Shown piece after piece: positions 25,603 to 34,260 of a stretch of 64,000 bases of DNA. The stretch comes from Calditrichota bacterium. GTDB lineage: Bacteria; Calditrichota; Calditrichia; Calditrichales; J004. The translations under genes were made by a program, and so were the position numbers. Position 1 is the first letter of the stretch, and each line of letters begins with the position of its first letter. The notes beneath the pieces are model-generated. The model did not search any database and had not been told where the DNA came from. It saw only the letters and a list, made by a program, of their open reading frames with translations. Where the stretch lies: assembly GCA_013112635.1 (NCBI GenBank), contig JABFGF010000005.1, positions 248,001-312,000 on the forward strand, read 5' to 3'.

Positions 25603-26877
25603 CTAAACAATCATCCCTGCACAAACAGTTTCGTTGGTACCTTCATCAATCAAAGTAACACTGCCTGTAATACGGTTTTTGCGATAACTATCATAAAAAA
25701 GAGGTTTGGTTGTGCGGATTGAAAGCCGTGCTATGTCGTTCATATCAATTTGTTTGTCTTCGCTGTTTCTATCCAAAGTGTTAATATCTATTTTGTATTT
25801 CACATCTTTAACCATGCAGCGCACATCATTTGACGTATGTTTTAAGGCATATTTGCCACCGGGGATCATTGGTTTATCATTTAGCCAGCAAACCATTATA
25901 TCAATATCCTGGTCAACATTAGGCCGGTTGTTTTCCCTGACAATCATATCGCCACGGCTGATATCAATTTCATCTTCAAGTGTCAAAGTTACAGATTGTG
26001 GTGTGTGGGCCATTTCCAGGCTTTCTTCATAAAAATCTATAGTTTTAATTGAGGAAGAAAATCCTGATGGTAAAATGTGAACATTATCGCCTTTTTTAAA
26101 TGTCCCTCCTGCGATACGTCCACCATAACCGCGATAATCCGGGAATTCTTTGCTTTGAGGACGAATGACATATTGAACGGGAAAGCGTGGATCGATGTGA
26201 TTATTATCGCTGGCAATATAAATCGTTTCCAGCAGATACATCAGGGTTGGTCCATTATACCAATCCATTTTTTGAGAACGGATTACAACATTGTCACCTT
26301 TAAGCGCACTGATTGGTATAAAACGAATATCCTGCACATCCAGCTTGGCGGAGAAGCCCATAAAATCGTCATTTATTTTTTCAAAAACTTTCTCATCATA
26401 ATCGACGAGATCCATTTTATTTACACAGACAATCAAATGTGGAATTTGAAGTAAAGAAGCAATAAATGCATGGCGCAGAGTTTGTTCAATCACACCATGT
26501 CGTGCATCGATTAAAATTATGGCTGCATTGGCTGTGGAAGCCCCGGTTACCATGTTGCGGGTGTATTGAACATGGCCGGGTGTATCAGCAATAATAAATT
26601 TTCTTTTGGGTGTTGCGAAATAACGGTAAGCCACGTCAATCGTAATCCCTTGTTCACGCTCTGCTCTCAGGCCATCGGTTAATAGGGCAAGATTAACTTC
26701 TTCGTCACCTACTTTTTGGCTGGCTGTTTCGATGGCTTCCATCTGGTCTTCAAAAATGGCTTTACTATCATAAAGTAAGCGGCCGATTAATGTACTTTTA
26801 CCATCATCAACGCTGCCTGCGGTAGTAAAACGTAAAAGTTCGCTTTTATCATAATTTTGTAATATCGGGTCGGTCAT
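25603..26877 (-). CDS. cysN: Sulfate adenylyltransferase subunit 1 (GTPase)
   Basis: This 424-aa subunit couples GTP hydrolysis to formation of adenosine 5'-phosphosulfate (APS) from ATP and sulfate with CysD. It is an EF-Tu-like GTPase with G1 GSVDDGKST (21-29), switch region EREQGITID, G3 DTPGH (98-102) and G4 NKMD (153-156), followed by two beta-barrel domains. No APS kinase domain is fused, unlike CysNC proteins; the kinase is encoded separately nearby. It starts 2 nt after the cysD stop. Confidence 0.95.
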   Translation of the reverse strand: MTDPILQNYDKSELLRFTTAGSVDDGKSTLIGRLLYDSKAIFEDQMEAIETASQKVGDEEVNLALLTDGLRAEREQGITIDVAYRYFATPKRKFIIADTPGHVQYTRNMVTGASTANAAIILIDARHGVIEQTLRHAFIASLLQIPHLIVCVNKMDLVDYDEKVFEKINDDFMGFSAKLDVQDIRFIPISALKGDNVVIRSQKMDWYNGPTLMYLLETIYIASDNNHIDPRFPVQYVIRPQSKEFPDYRGYGGRIAGGTFKKGDNVHILPSGFSSSIKTIDFYEESLEMAHTPQSVTLTLEDEIDISRGDMIVRENNRPNVDQDIDIMVCWLNDKPMIPGGKYALKHTSNDVRCMVKDVKYKIDINTLDRNSEDKQIDMNDIARLSIRTTKPLFYDSYRKNRITGSVTLIDEGTNETVCAGMIV

Positions 26878-26879
26878 TA

Positions 26880-27785
26880 TTAAAAGTATCCTTCTTTTTT
26901 ACGGTCTTCCATTGCCGCTTCAGAGCGTTTGTCGTCATGTCTCGTGCCTCGTTCTGTAGTTCGTGATGCAGCAATTTCATTGATGATGTCTGTTAGATTA
27001 TCAGCCGGTGATTCAACGCCGCCTGTACAAGTCATATCGCCAATTGTTCTAAAGCGGATTGTCTTCTTTTCCCATTTTTCATTTTTCAATAATTGAATAT
27101 GGGGCGATTTTGCCAGAAAAGTTCCATGGCGGTTTACAACTTCGCGTTTATGGGTAAAATAAAGGTTTGGCAGATCGATATTTTCCATTTTTATGTATTG
27201 CCAAACATCCAGTTCTGTCCAGTTACTGATTGGAAAAACCCTGAAATGTTCACCCATGTTTTTACGGCCATTGAAAATATTCCATAATTCAGGACGTTGA
27301 TTTTTAGGATCCCACTGACCAAAATCATCACGGTGTGAAAAGAAGCGTTCTTTAGCTCGGGCTTTCTCTTCGTCACGGCGGCCACCACCAAGGGCTGCAT
27401 CAACTTGTAATTCTTCAATTGCATCCAATAAAGTAACGGTTTGTGCTTTATTCCGGCTTGGGTTAGGTCCCTTTTCTTCGGCAACCCGGCCTTGTTTGAT
27501 AGAATCTTCCACATAACGTACTTCCAGGCGTGAACCGGTTTTCTTTACAAGGTCATCACGGAAATCCAGGGTCTCCTGAAAGTTATGGCCTGTATCGATA
27601 TGCAAAAGCGGAAAGGGAAGTTTAGCAGGATAAAAGGCTTTTCGTGCCAGGTGAAACATAATAATCGAATCCTTGCCGCCCGAAAATAGCAGGACAGGTT
27701 TTTCAAATTGTGCGGCCACTTCACGCATCACAAAAATGGACTCGGCTTCGAGTTCCCGCAAATGGCTAATGTTATAATTGTACAC
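26880..27785 (-). CDS. cysD: Sulfate adenylyltransferase subunit 2
   Basis: This 301-aa PP-loop ATP pyrophosphatase makes APS from ATP and sulfate together with CysN. The PP-loop is SGGKDS (35-40). AFYPAKLPFPLLHIDTGHNF, GGGRRDEEKARAKER and WDPKNQRPELW are family hallmarks, and the C-terminus ends in KKEGYF as in known CysD. I start it at GTG 27785 (MYNYNISHLRELEAES), which has an AGGAG SD; the longer frame to 27830 is improbable. The pair may feed sulfur assimilation or PAPS for sulfated polysaccharide, given the locus. Confidence 0.95.
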   Translation of the reverse strand: MYNYNISHLRELEAESIFVMREVAAQFEKPVLLFSGGKDSIIMFHLARKAFYPAKLPFPLLHIDTGHNFQETLDFRDDLVKKTGSRLEVRYVEDSIKQGRVAEEKGPNPSRNKAQTVTLLDAIEELQVDAALGGGRRDEEKARAKERFFSHRDDFGQWDPKNQRPELWNIFNGRKNMGEHFRVFPISNWTELDVWQYIKMENIDLPNLYFTHKREVVNRHGTFLAKSPHIQLLKNEKWEKKTIRFRTIGDMTCTGGVESPADNLTDIINEIAASRTTERGTRHDDKRSEAAMEDRKKEGYF

Positions 27786-27989
27786 GGTATCTCCTAAAAT
27801 TCTAAAACACAAAATACAAAAGACAAACAAATCTCAAAAAAATAATACTCACATTAACCTTCACTACATTTATTATAATAAAAACTTAAAGAATTGTGGT
27901 CATGCATAGTGAAAGTTTCATTTTTGTAATTTATTTGTTATTTGGCTCTCGTAATTTGCGGTTTCCAAATTGTTTCAAAAATTTGGTAT

Positions 27990-28598
27990 CTATTTTTTTT
28001 CAATTAATGGTAAAATATTTTCAAGTACTTTTTGTATTGAATCTTCAATTGTTAATTCGGCTGTTCTGATTTCAATATCCGGATTTACAGAAGCCTCGAA
28101 TGGCGCATCAATTCCTGTAAAATTTTTAATCTCTCCATTGCGTACTTTTTTATACAATCCTTTTACATCACGCTTTTCACAAATCTCCAATGGGGCATTT
28201 ATATAAATTTCCACAAAATTTTCCGGCCCGATAATTTTGCGCGCTTGGTCACGTATTTCGATAGTCGGGCTTACAAAACTATTAATCGTAATTATACCAC
28301 AATTAAAAAACAGTTTTGAAACTTCTGAAATGCGCCGGATATTTTCGATGCGATCATCTTCAGAAAATCCAAGATTATTATTAATGCCGCTTCGCACATT
28401 GTCGCCATCAAGAATTTGAGTAAGAAATCCTTTTTTATGGAGTTCCTTTTCAACACCGATGGCAATGGTAGATTTTCCGGAACCGGAAAGACCGGTCATC
28501 CAAAAGACTTTTGCTCTTTGTTTGAGCAAGTTTTCTTTGGCATCTTTTTGGATTATTTGGTCTAAAACCGGATGTATGTTTGTTGCTTTGGTTGACAT
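27990..28598 (-). CDS. cysC: Adenylylsulfate kinase
   Basis: This 202-aa canonical APS kinase phosphorylates APS to PAPS. Walker A GLSGSGKST (36-44), DGDNVRSGIN (64-73) and GFSEDDRIENIRR are intact, as are the later SFVSPT and EICEKRDVKGLYKK blocks. The ATG at 28598 is the family-consistent start; the frame extends to 28646. It is upstream of cysD by about 200 nt on the same strand. Together with the DUF2061 fusion, this locus encodes two APS-kinase-type domains. Confidence 0.93.
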   Translation of the reverse strand: MSTKATNIHPVLDQIIQKDAKENLLKQRAKVFWMTGLSGSGKSTIAIGVEKELHKKGFLTQILDGDNVRSGINNNLGFSEDDRIENIRRISEVSKLFFNCGIITINSFVSPTIEIRDQARKIIGPENFVEIYINAPLEICEKRDVKGLYKKVRNGEIKNFTGIDAPFEASVNPDIEIRTAELTIEDSIQKVLENILPLIEKK

Positions 28599-28891
28599 AA
28601 ATTTTTGAACTATTCTGGTTATCGGTAGATTTAAAAATATTTTCAATTATTACAAGCTTTAAATGTACTAAAAACCTACTTCCTTTTTCAAGATTGATTT
28701 TCCTTTAAGAATTCTAATTTACAGCTAAAAGAGTGAACGATGGTGATTTTAATCATTAGAATTTTGTTTAAATTTAAAGAATAGTTAATATTGGCTTTAC
28801 ATTTGAAACCCAAAATTATTGACTATAAAACCTGAAATTTCGCCGCTTCCCAAATCTTGCATATGGCCAGAATGGGTTTAAAAGGAGAAAA

Positions 28892-29842
28892 ATGGCAAAA
28901 AATTTTGCTTTAATAGGAGCTGCCGGCTATATCGCACCAAGGCACATGCAGGCAATAGCTGAAACTGGAAATAATCTGAAATGTGCTTTGGATAAAAGTG
29001 ATTCGGTTGGAATTCTGGATCGGTACTTTGAAAATGTAGATTTTTTTACAGAGTTTGAACGATTCGATCGCCATGTTGAAATGCTGAGAACAAAAAGTAC
29101 AGCCGATAAAATCGATTATGTTAGTATTTGTTCGCCAAACTATTTCCATGATGCACACATGCGTTTTGCTTTGCGGATTGGTGCCCATGCCATTTGTGAG
29201 AAACCGTTGGTTTTGAATCCCTGGAACCTGGATGCCCTAGAAACTTTGGAAGAACAATCTGAAACAAATATTTATAATGTTTTGCAGCTGCGGCTACACA
29301 AATCCATAATTGCTTTAAAAGAAAAAATTGAGAAAAAAGCAAACGATAAAAAACATGAAATCGTATTAACTTATATTACTTCCCGCGGAAAATGGTATGA
29401 TTATTCCTGGAAAGGTGATCAGGAAAAATCGGGTGGTGTGCCAACCAATATTGGAATACATTTTTTTGATATGTTGACCTGGATATTTGGGGATGTTCAA
29501 AATCACCAGGTGCATATTAATGAAAAGAGAAAAGCTTCAGGATTTATAGAATTGGAAAAAGCAAATGTACGCTGGTATCTTTCTTTAGATAGAAATGACT
29601 TGCCTGAACAAGCTGTAAATGATGGGAAAACAACTTTTCGTTCTATCACAATTGATGGGGATGAGATTGAGTTTTCAGGCGGCTTTACTGATTTACACAC
29701 AGAGATTTATAAAGATATTCTTAATGGTGGTGGTTTTAGGATTAGTCATGCCCGCACATCTGTGGAGCTTGCTTATCAAATCCGCCATGCAAAAATAGAG
29801 AAACCTGGTAACGAAGAAGCGCATCCATTTTTATTGTTGTAG
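28892..29842 (+). CDS. wbpB: WbpB-like nucleotide-sugar 3-dehydrogenase (Gfo/Idh/MocA)
   Basis: This is a 316-aa NAD-dependent oxidoreductase. The N-terminal Rossmann motif is LIGAAGYIAPRHMQA. EKP (103-105) and GGVPTNIGIHFFD (H190, D193) are catalytic-region hallmarks of Gfo/Idh/MocA enzymes. The sequence style matches WbpB/WlbA, which oxidise UDP-N-acetylglucosaminuronate at C3 on the way to UDP-diacetamido-mannuronate-type sugars. The acetyltransferase of the same pathway (WbpD-like) follows. The aminotransferase WbpE is not in the window. A strong AAAGGAG SD precedes the ATG. Confidence 0.85.
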   Translation: MAKNFALIGAAGYIAPRHMQAIAETGNNLKCALDKSDSVGILDRYFENVDFFTEFERFDRHVEMLRTKSTADKIDYVSICSPNYFHDAHMRFALRIGAHAICEKPLVLNPWNLDALETLEEQSETNIYNVLQLRLHKSIIALKEKIEKKANDKKHEIVLTYITSRGKWYDYSWKGDQEKSGGVPTNIGIHFFDMLTWIFGDVQNHQVHINEKRKASGFIELEKANVRWYLSLDRNDLPEQAVNDGKTTFRSITIDGDEIEFSGGFTDLHTEIYKDILNGGGFRISHARTSVELAYQIRHAKIEKPGNEEAHPFLLL

Positions 29843-29875
29843 GCAAAGTTAGTTTTGAGATATTAAACTTCAAAT

Positions 29876-29970
29876 TGTCATTCCCGAACGTTTTTATCGG
29901 GAATCCGATTTTTATATAAGACCATTCAGATTCCTTGCACGTTCCGCAAGCTTCACTCCAAGGAATGACA
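29876..29970. repeat. Dispersed palindromic repeat, copy 1
   Basis: This 95-bp element lies between wbpB- and wbpD-like genes. Its ends are perfect 9-bp inverted repeats, TGTCATTCC (29876-29884) and GGAATGACA (29962-29970). An internal hairpin CCCGA (29883-29887) with TCGGG (29897-29901) follows the left end. Copies with the same ends occur at 36045 and, diverged, at 40265. It is a REP/MITE-like non-coding repeat. Confidence 0.75.
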
Positions 29971-30003
29971 GACTAAAATGAGTACTTTAAACAAAGGTTA
30001 TAA

Positions 30004-30621
30004 ATGAACGAACAAAACTTTTTTGTCCACGAATCCGCTTATGTGGATGATAACGTTGAAATTGGTGAAGGCACAAAAGTCTGGCATTACAGCCATATAC
30101 AAAGTGCTGCTCGAATTGGCAAGAAATGCGTTTTTGGCCAAAATGTAAATGTGGCGAATAATGTAAAAATTGGCAATTTTTGCAAAATCCAAAATAACGT
30201 TTCAATCTATGAGGGTGTGGAGCTTGAAGATTATGTTTTCTGCGGCCCTTCGATGGTTTTTACAAATATCATGGAACCACGATGCGAGTTTCCGCAGGTA
30301 GGGGCAGAATTCTACTTAAAAACAATTGTTGGATATGGTGCTTCGATTGGAGCAAATGCCACCATAGTTTGTGGCCATGATATTGGACGTTTTGCATTTA
30401 TTGCCGCCGGGGCAGTGGTTGTTAAAGATGTTCCTCAATATGCATTGATGGCCGGTGTTCCTGCTAAACAAGTCGGCTGGATGAGCCGCCATGGAGCAAA
30501 GCTACCCGAAGCAGATAAGGATGGAATTATGGTCTGTTCAAAATCAGGCTGGAAATATGAGATTAATTCCAAAGGATTACTTGTTTGTTTGGATTGGGCT
30601 GAAGATAAAGCAGTTAGCTAA
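30004..30621 (+). CDS. wbpD: WbpD-like left-handed beta-helix N-acetyltransferase
   Basis: This 205-aa hexapeptide-repeat acyltransferase shows successive turns such as IGEGTKVWHYSHIQ, IGKKCVFGQNVNV and IGNFCKIQNNVSI. These form the left-handed beta-helix and trimer interface that bind acetyl-CoA. It matches WbpD, which acetylates the 3-amino group of UDP-GlcNAc3NA-type sugars. The C-terminal CSKSGWKYEI...CLDW tail is typical. It acts after the WbpB-like enzyme upstream, producing a nucleotide-activated diacetamido-uronic acid for a surface polysaccharide. Confidence 0.87.
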   Translation: MNEQNFFVHESAYVDDNVEIGEGTKVWHYSHIQSAARIGKKCVFGQNVNVANNVKIGNFCKIQNNVSIYEGVELEDYVFCGPSMVFTNIMEPRCEFPQVGAEFYLKTIVGYGASIGANATIVCGHDIGRFAFIAAGAVVVKDVPQYALMAGVPAKQVGWMSRHGAKLPEADKDGIMVCSKSGWKYEINSKGLLVCLDWAEDKAVS

Positions 30622-30639
30622 TAGGTTGGCATTGGGTTT

Positions 30640-31287
30640 TCATATTTTGTTAGAAGGACTATTTTTAATTCCTGTGGCTAAAAATAATTTACCACCAACT
30701 TTGCTTTCTTTAATGGGTAAATATTTATAATGGAATTGAGATGTTTTAGTTTTTAGCAATTGCCAAATTTTCCGATTTAAATCTGCTTTTGCAAATTTTT
30801 CAACTAACCAGGTATTGAAATTTCTTCTTTCTGCAAAAACATCTACAATTACTATTCTTCCATTTTCTTTCAACAAATTTAGCATTTTATCTAAAACCTG
30901 TTCCCAATCTGGAATAACCGAAAGCCCTAAAAAACAAATAATTCTATCAAAATGGGGTTCTTTCTTGATTCGTTTTTTAACAAAAGCCGGAGTTAAATCT
31001 CTCGCATCTGCTTGAAATAATGTAATGTTTTTCCATTTTTTTTTACTAATCGTTACCTGGCCTTTGTTCAGCATTCCTTCAGATAAGTCAGTTCCATAAA
31101 TTTCAATATCCGCTTTTGTTGCGATTATATGCTTAAAATTTGCACCGGTACCACAAGCAATGTCAAGTATAGTTTGTCCAGGTTTTAAGTCTAAAAAATC
31201 TATGGCTTGTTGTCTACTTCCAAAATATAATTTTTCTAAGAACGAGTCATAAGTAAATGAGAATATGTCATACCATTTCGAACTCAT
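30640..31287 (-). CDS. Class I SAM-dependent methyltransferase, UbiE-like
   Basis: This 215-aa methyltransferase has motif I ILDIACGTGANF (residues 40-51), IYGTDLSEGML (motif II) and RIICFLGLSVIPDWE. The ATG at 31287 overlaps the stop codon of the preceding gene (ATGA), which indicates translational coupling. The frame also extends upstream to 31314. The substrate is unknown. It is convergent with the WbpD-like gene. Confidence 0.75.
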   Translation of the reverse strand: MSSKWYDIFSFTYDSFLEKLYFGSRQQAIDFLDLKPGQTILDIACGTGANFKHIIATKADIEIYGTDLSEGMLNKGQVTISKKKWKNITLFQADARDLTPAFVKKRIKKEPHFDRIICFLGLSVIPDWEQVLDKMLNLLKENGRIVIVDVFAERRNFNTWLVEKFAKADLNRKIWQLLKTKTSQFHYKYLPIKESKVGGKLFLATGIKNSPSNKI

Positions 31288-31721
31288 TTTATTCCCTTTT
31301 TTCTCAAATCCCACATGGGACCGCTTCCCATCTCAAAATCCCAGTCACTTACCTGGCTGTCAATTTTGCCAAGAATTTTTTCTACTTCGCGATAAATGGT
31401 TCCGAGGTTTCTAAAATGAGCAAGTACCTTTTCGTTTTTGGGCTCTAAATAACGTTCCTTACACCATATCAAAAAATCATCAGATTCAGCATAAAACTCG
31501 AGTTCCCGCAAAACAAGACATAGATTTAACAATGGATAATTATAGCGAATATCACCATTTTCATCCTCAACATAGAAATTAAATGTCTTTCCTTCTACTT
31601 TGAATTCAACCGCTCGATAGTCTTCATTTTCAGCAAGGAAATCTGAACTCGAGAAACGTATTTCTATTTTGTGTTTTATGAAGATATTATTTAGCTCATC
31701 TATTTCTGGAAATTTGCTCAT
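31284..31721 (-). CDS. Hypothetical protein coupled to methyltransferase
   Basis: This is an acidic protein of about 145 aa without recognised domains, signal peptide or membrane segment. It is predicted to be alpha/beta, with KVEGKTFNFYVEDENGDIRY in the middle and a helical C-terminal half. I choose the ATG at 31721; the frame extends to a GTG at 31781. Its TGA overlaps the ATG of the methyltransferase, so the two proteins are probably made in fixed ratio and may interact. Confidence 0.6.
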   Translation of the reverse strand: MSKFPEIDELNNIFIKHKIEIRFSSSDFLAENEDYRAVEFKVEGKTFNFYVEDENGDIRYNYPLLNLCLVLRELEFYAESDDFLIWCKERYLEPKNEKVLAHFRNLGTIYREVEKILGKIDSQVSDWDFEMGSGPMWDLRKKGIK

Positions 31722-31861
31722 TTGTTGTGTCAAAACGTTGTTTAATGTAAAAAACAATGAAAGGGTAGTCTTTACTACCACATGTTTTTTAATGTTTTAG
31801 GATTCTTTTGATGTGACATTTAATAAAAAATAATCAAATTTATCCTTTTTAAATTATGGCC

Positions 31862-32854
31862 TTATAGATTGCTCACATTATCTATTGTAATATTAAACAT
31901 ATCCGTATTTATACCAACGTAAATATTCTTTTCAGCCTTCTTCTTTTCTTCATTTGTAAGTGCAGTTTTGTTTAAGAAAGCTTCTTTAATATTTCTTTCT
32001 TTTCGCGCCTGTAGATATCCTCTTCTTTGCGATATTTGTTCACCCAGTTCAAAGATGATTAAACTACTTCCTTTAAGTAATTGTTTACCAATTTCGATCC
32101 ACCACATTTTATCGGTATCACCTATTGATGAACCGAAAATGCATATTAAATTTGCATATGATATTTGTTGTTTACATAGTATGTCAATGCCATGTTTATT
32201 GGCTTGGTTGCAACTGTTTTTAACAAGTGCTTCTAAAATATCTTGATTGGTATGGAAACTAGTATTAGCGATTTGAGATATGTCATTTACACCCATCACC
32301 ATTCTGTCATTCGCATAACCGTGAATATGTTCTATCCTTTGTAGTATTATCTTATAATTATTATTGGACCCAATTTGTAAATTTTGCGGTTTTTCCCCCA
32401 ATATTTTTTCGATAGACCGAGTATAATTGAAAGTAATAACATTAACATTCCAGTTAGAGTTATTCCAATTTCTTTTGAACATAGAAAGCTTATCTTTATC
32501 TGATTTCAAAAGTAAACGTTCTGGATAAGAGAAATAATCAAACAGCTTTTTTTTGTCTATTTTATTGAAATTGAAATTGCTTTCAGTTTGTAAAAGAAAA
32601 TCACAAAGATTATCACCGATATCTTCAAATACTAAGTCAAATTCCTTAACAGAGTTAATATTTTGGGTATATTTCCCTAAAGCTAATTCTAAGTCTGACC
32701 AATTTTTTAAGTTTATAGATATGTCTTTTTTTAGATTGATTATCGAATCACTTGACGAATCAATGGATTGATAATATTTATAAAAATCAGTGTATTTTGT
32801 TTTCATTCCTAAGTTTAGGTCAAATCCATTACCAATGATAAATAGGATATTCAT
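31862..32854 (-). CDS. abiH: AbiH-family phage abortive-infection protein
   Basis: This is a 330-aa protein whose N-terminus, ILFIIGNGFDLNLGMKTKYTDFY, is the diagnostic opening of AbiH proteins. Further family features are NVITFNYTRSIEKIL, IEHIHGYANDRMVMGVND and ICIFGSSIGDTDKMWW. AbiH was described as a lactococcal abortive-infection factor; its biochemical activity is not settled. It lies 27 nt downstream of rsgA on the same strand. It is a single-gene defence system as far as this window shows. Confidence 0.85.
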   Translation of the reverse strand: MNILFIIGNGFDLNLGMKTKYTDFYKYYQSIDSSSDSIINLKKDISINLKNWSDLELALGKYTQNINSVKEFDLVFEDIGDNLCDFLLQTESNFNFNKIDKKKLFDYFSYPERLLLKSDKDKLSMFKRNWNNSNWNVNVITFNYTRSIEKILGEKPQNLQIGSNNNYKIILQRIEHIHGYANDRMVMGVNDISQIANTSFHTNQDILEALVKNSCNQANKHGIDILCKQQISYANLICIFGSSIGDTDKMWWIEIGKQLLKGSSLIIFELGEQISQRRGYLQARKERNIKEAFLNKTALTNEEKKKAEKNIYVGINTDMFNITIDNVSNL

Positions 32855-32881
32855 ATTAAATTTTTACTCATTATTAAATGA

Positions 32882-33946
32882 TTAATACTTGATATTTCTT
32901 TTTTGTTTTTTGATGCGTTTTATCAATTTTCCTAAATCTTTGTCCTTCTTTTTTCGCTCTTGGGCATTCGATTCAAAATGCATTTTTTCTTTTTCCATCT
33001 TAAGATAATTTGCATAAGAGTCAGAATCTAATTCTTCATTTTCAATTGCAGCCAACACAGCGCAACCTTTTTCATTTGTATGGGTGCAATCATTAAACTT
33101 ACAATCTTGAGCAAAAGTCAAAATTTTATCAAACGTTATTTCAAGACCACCAGAACTATCTGTTATTCCAACTTCTCTCATTCCAGGATTGTCAATTAAT
33201 ATTCCATTTTCTAAAACAAGTAATTCTCTGTGGCTTGTTACATGTTTGCCTCGATCAATACTTTTGCTTATTTCGCCGGTATCCATCATAATGGTTCCGG
33301 TTAATGTATTTATAAGTGTAGACTTTCCTACACCTGATGAACCCAATAAACAATAAGTACACCCCTTTATTAGTTTGGATTTTAGCTCATCAATACCCAA
33401 TTGAGTCTGGTTGCTTATTGCAAATATCGGGATGTTTTTAATTCTTTCTTTTATTTGAGATAACAATTCTTCCATTTGTTGTTTATCAATTAAATCAACT
33501 TTGCTCAAAATAATAATAGGTTCAATTTTAGAAGCATTGCATATCGTCAGATAACGCTCCAGTCGATTTATGTTGAAATCCCTGTTTATAGACTGAACGA
33601 TTATTCCAAAATCAATATTTGAAGCAATAATTTGTGTTTGCCCAAATTTGCCAACAGCCTTTCTTTCAATAATTGACTTTCTGGGAAAAATTGCATGGAT
33701 GAGAGCTTTGTTATCATCGTATTCTGCAATGGACACCCAATCGCCGACAACAGGCAAGTCAATTCTATTTGAAGCTGTAAATCTCATATTTCCAATAACT
33801 TCTGCATCAAACTCGGCGGAGTCAGTTTTTACAGAAAATCGACCTTTATGTTCTGAAATAACCCTTCCGATTCCAAACGAGTCAAGGTTCTGTTCTTTTC
33901 TGTAAGCTTCTAATTCTTTGGTATATCCTAAATCTTCAAGTGTCAT
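32882..33946 (-). CDS. rsgA: Ribosome small-subunit-dependent GTPase A
   Basis: This 354-aa circularly permuted GTPase helps late 30S ribosome maturation. The order is an OB-fold, then the permuted G domain with G4 SKVD (148-151), G1 GSSGVGKST (202-210) and G3 DNPG (252-255), then a zinc knuckle (C282, C287, H289, C295). A long basic tail KKKDKDLGKLIKRIKKQKR follows. The ATG at 33946 has an AAGG SD; the longer frame to 33985 is less likely. It precedes abiH. It could be a second rsgA copy in the genome, which the window cannot tell. Confidence 0.92.
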   Translation of the reverse strand: MTLEDLGYTKELEAYRKEQNLDSFGIGRVISEHKGRFSVKTDSAEFDAEVIGNMRFTASNRIDLPVVGDWVSIAEYDDNKALIHAIFPRKSIIERKAVGKFGQTQIIASNIDFGIIVQSINRDFNINRLERYLTICNASKIEPIIILSKVDLIDKQQMEELLSQIKERIKNIPIFAISNQTQLGIDELKSKLIKGCTYCLLGSSGVGKSTLINTLTGTIMMDTGEISKSIDRGKHVTSHRELLVLENGILIDNPGMREVGITDSSGGLEITFDKILTFAQDCKFNDCTHTNEKGCAVLAAIENEELDSDSYANYLKMEKEKMHFESNAQERKKKDKDLGKLIKRIKKQKRNIKY

Positions 33947-34260
33947 TTCTATGCCTTCATTATTATTAGTGGTTATACACTCCATTGAATATAATTGTGG
34001 CTAAACTTTTAAACAAATCACTCATAACAGGTTTTTTGCGTTTCGGTTTTAGTTATAATGTTAAAAGAGCCCGTCCTATTAGAGCAAATCACAATTAAAA
34101 ACAGATTCGCTATTTGGCCTAATAGTTAGTACCTTTCGCGGCTATTATATTGAAACAGAATTGGTTTGTTATTTAAACTACTTAGTTTGACAATTATACT
34201 CGATTCAAAATACAAATTGTTTCAATCGGTATATTTATTTATTTGAAAAGGAAGAAGATT
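33947..34260. other. Divergent promoter region rsgA / RNA helicase
   Basis: About 310 bp of AT-rich sequence between two divergent genes, with no ORF, RNA gene or repeat recognised. An AAGGAAGAAG SD for the helicase lies at 34247-34256. Confidence 0.4.
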
